64,000 bases of DNA. It comes from Takakia lepidozioides (taxonomy: Eukaryota > Streptophyta > Takakiopsida > Takakiales > Takakiaceae). The position numbers and the translations under genes were made by a program. This document shows, piece by piece, positions 63,857 to 64,000 of this stretch (its first letter is position 1; each line of letters starts with the position of its first letter). Below the pieces are notes generated by a model that worked only from the letters and a program-made list of their open reading frames with translations, was not told the origin of the DNA and ran no database searches. Location of the stretch: assembly GCA_030704615.1 (NCBI GenBank), contig CM060733.1, positions 64,356,001-64,420,000 on the forward strand, given 5' to 3'.

Positions 63857-64000
63857 ATATAAGGCCTTGTGAAGCTTGCAAACTTTACGCTCAATACCTG
63901 CCACATTGAAGCTTCCTACTTAAAGAATGTACCAGACGTCATCTTCTAGGTTTCCATGAAGGAACGTAGTCTTAACGTCAATGTATAGGATGTCTCAGTC
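63857..64000 (-). pseudogene. Copia reverse transcriptase continuation after LTR-element insertion
   Basis: Reverse strand reads DIPYIDVKTTFLHGNLEDD, and VCKLHKALY near the junction, the copia blocks (D.K.AFL.G.L...; VC.L.K.LYGLKQ). It connects with 56,240-56,492 across the inserted LTR element. Runs off the window edge. Confidence 0.8.

Overview
The window looks like nuclear DNA of a land plant. The single-copy genes are plant-type: a MUR3-like GT47 glycosyltransferase, a GT77-like glycosyltransferase, an SMP-domain TEX2-like protein, an F-box/kelch protein and a DUF1997 protein. Their introns are mostly GT-AG, with one GC-AG. The repeat mix (CACTA, hAT MITE, pogo/Tigger DDE_1, LINEs, copia, and a Tat/Ogre-like LTR element lacking pol) and the pogo transposase in particular suggest a seed-free plant (bryophyte, lycophyte or fern). 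The species is not identified; this is inference.

Layout. 1-12,616: a decayed TNP2-type CACTA transposase gene, split at 331-10,229 by a second, complete CACTA element with 19-bp inverted ends (CACTA...TAGTG) and a TAT target duplication. The inner element carries a reverse-strand TNP2 remnant, a forward gene with TNPA-like (Transposase_24-type) pieces around an FCP1-like phosphatase domain, two captured ribosomal protein L27 gene fragments, and scrambled LINE pieces. 13,060-14,582: copia remnant. 16,039-18,947: GT47 gene. 18,948-33,750: intergenic repeats, namely a hAT MITE with 8-bp TSD (19,951-20,423), a long inverted-repeat element (about 20,820-22,215), a degraded reverse-strand LINE (24,246-28,216), and a pogo/Tigger element (28,428-33,114) with a TA-flanked MITE inside it.

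33,755-53,726 is the gene-bearing part: GT77-like (-), TEX2-like (-, eight exons including a 30-nt microexon and one GC-AG intron), F-box/kelch (+, two exons) and DUF1997 (-, two exons). A 3' fragment of one LINE family sits in an intron of the TEX2-like gene and another copy in the only intron of the neighbouring F-box gene. Both copies are sense-oriented relative to their hosts.

54,595-64,000: a rearranged copia element, interrupted in its reverse transcriptase by a complete 7,354-bp LTR retrotransposon (56,498-63,851, TSD AGGTC). That element encodes Gag and protease but has no recognisable reverse transcriptase, RNase H or integrase. A 430-codon open frame of unknown function lies where pol would be expected. 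Its LTRs are nearly identical by eye and hold a CTGTGTGGG-type minisatellite.

The genes form no operon-like unit. Two glycosyltransferases (GT47, GT77) fit Golgi cell-wall glycan synthesis, the TEX2-like protein fits lipid transfer at membrane contacts, and the F-box protein fits SCF ubiquitin ligases. Splice sites were placed by reading consensus and phase, not from transcripts.
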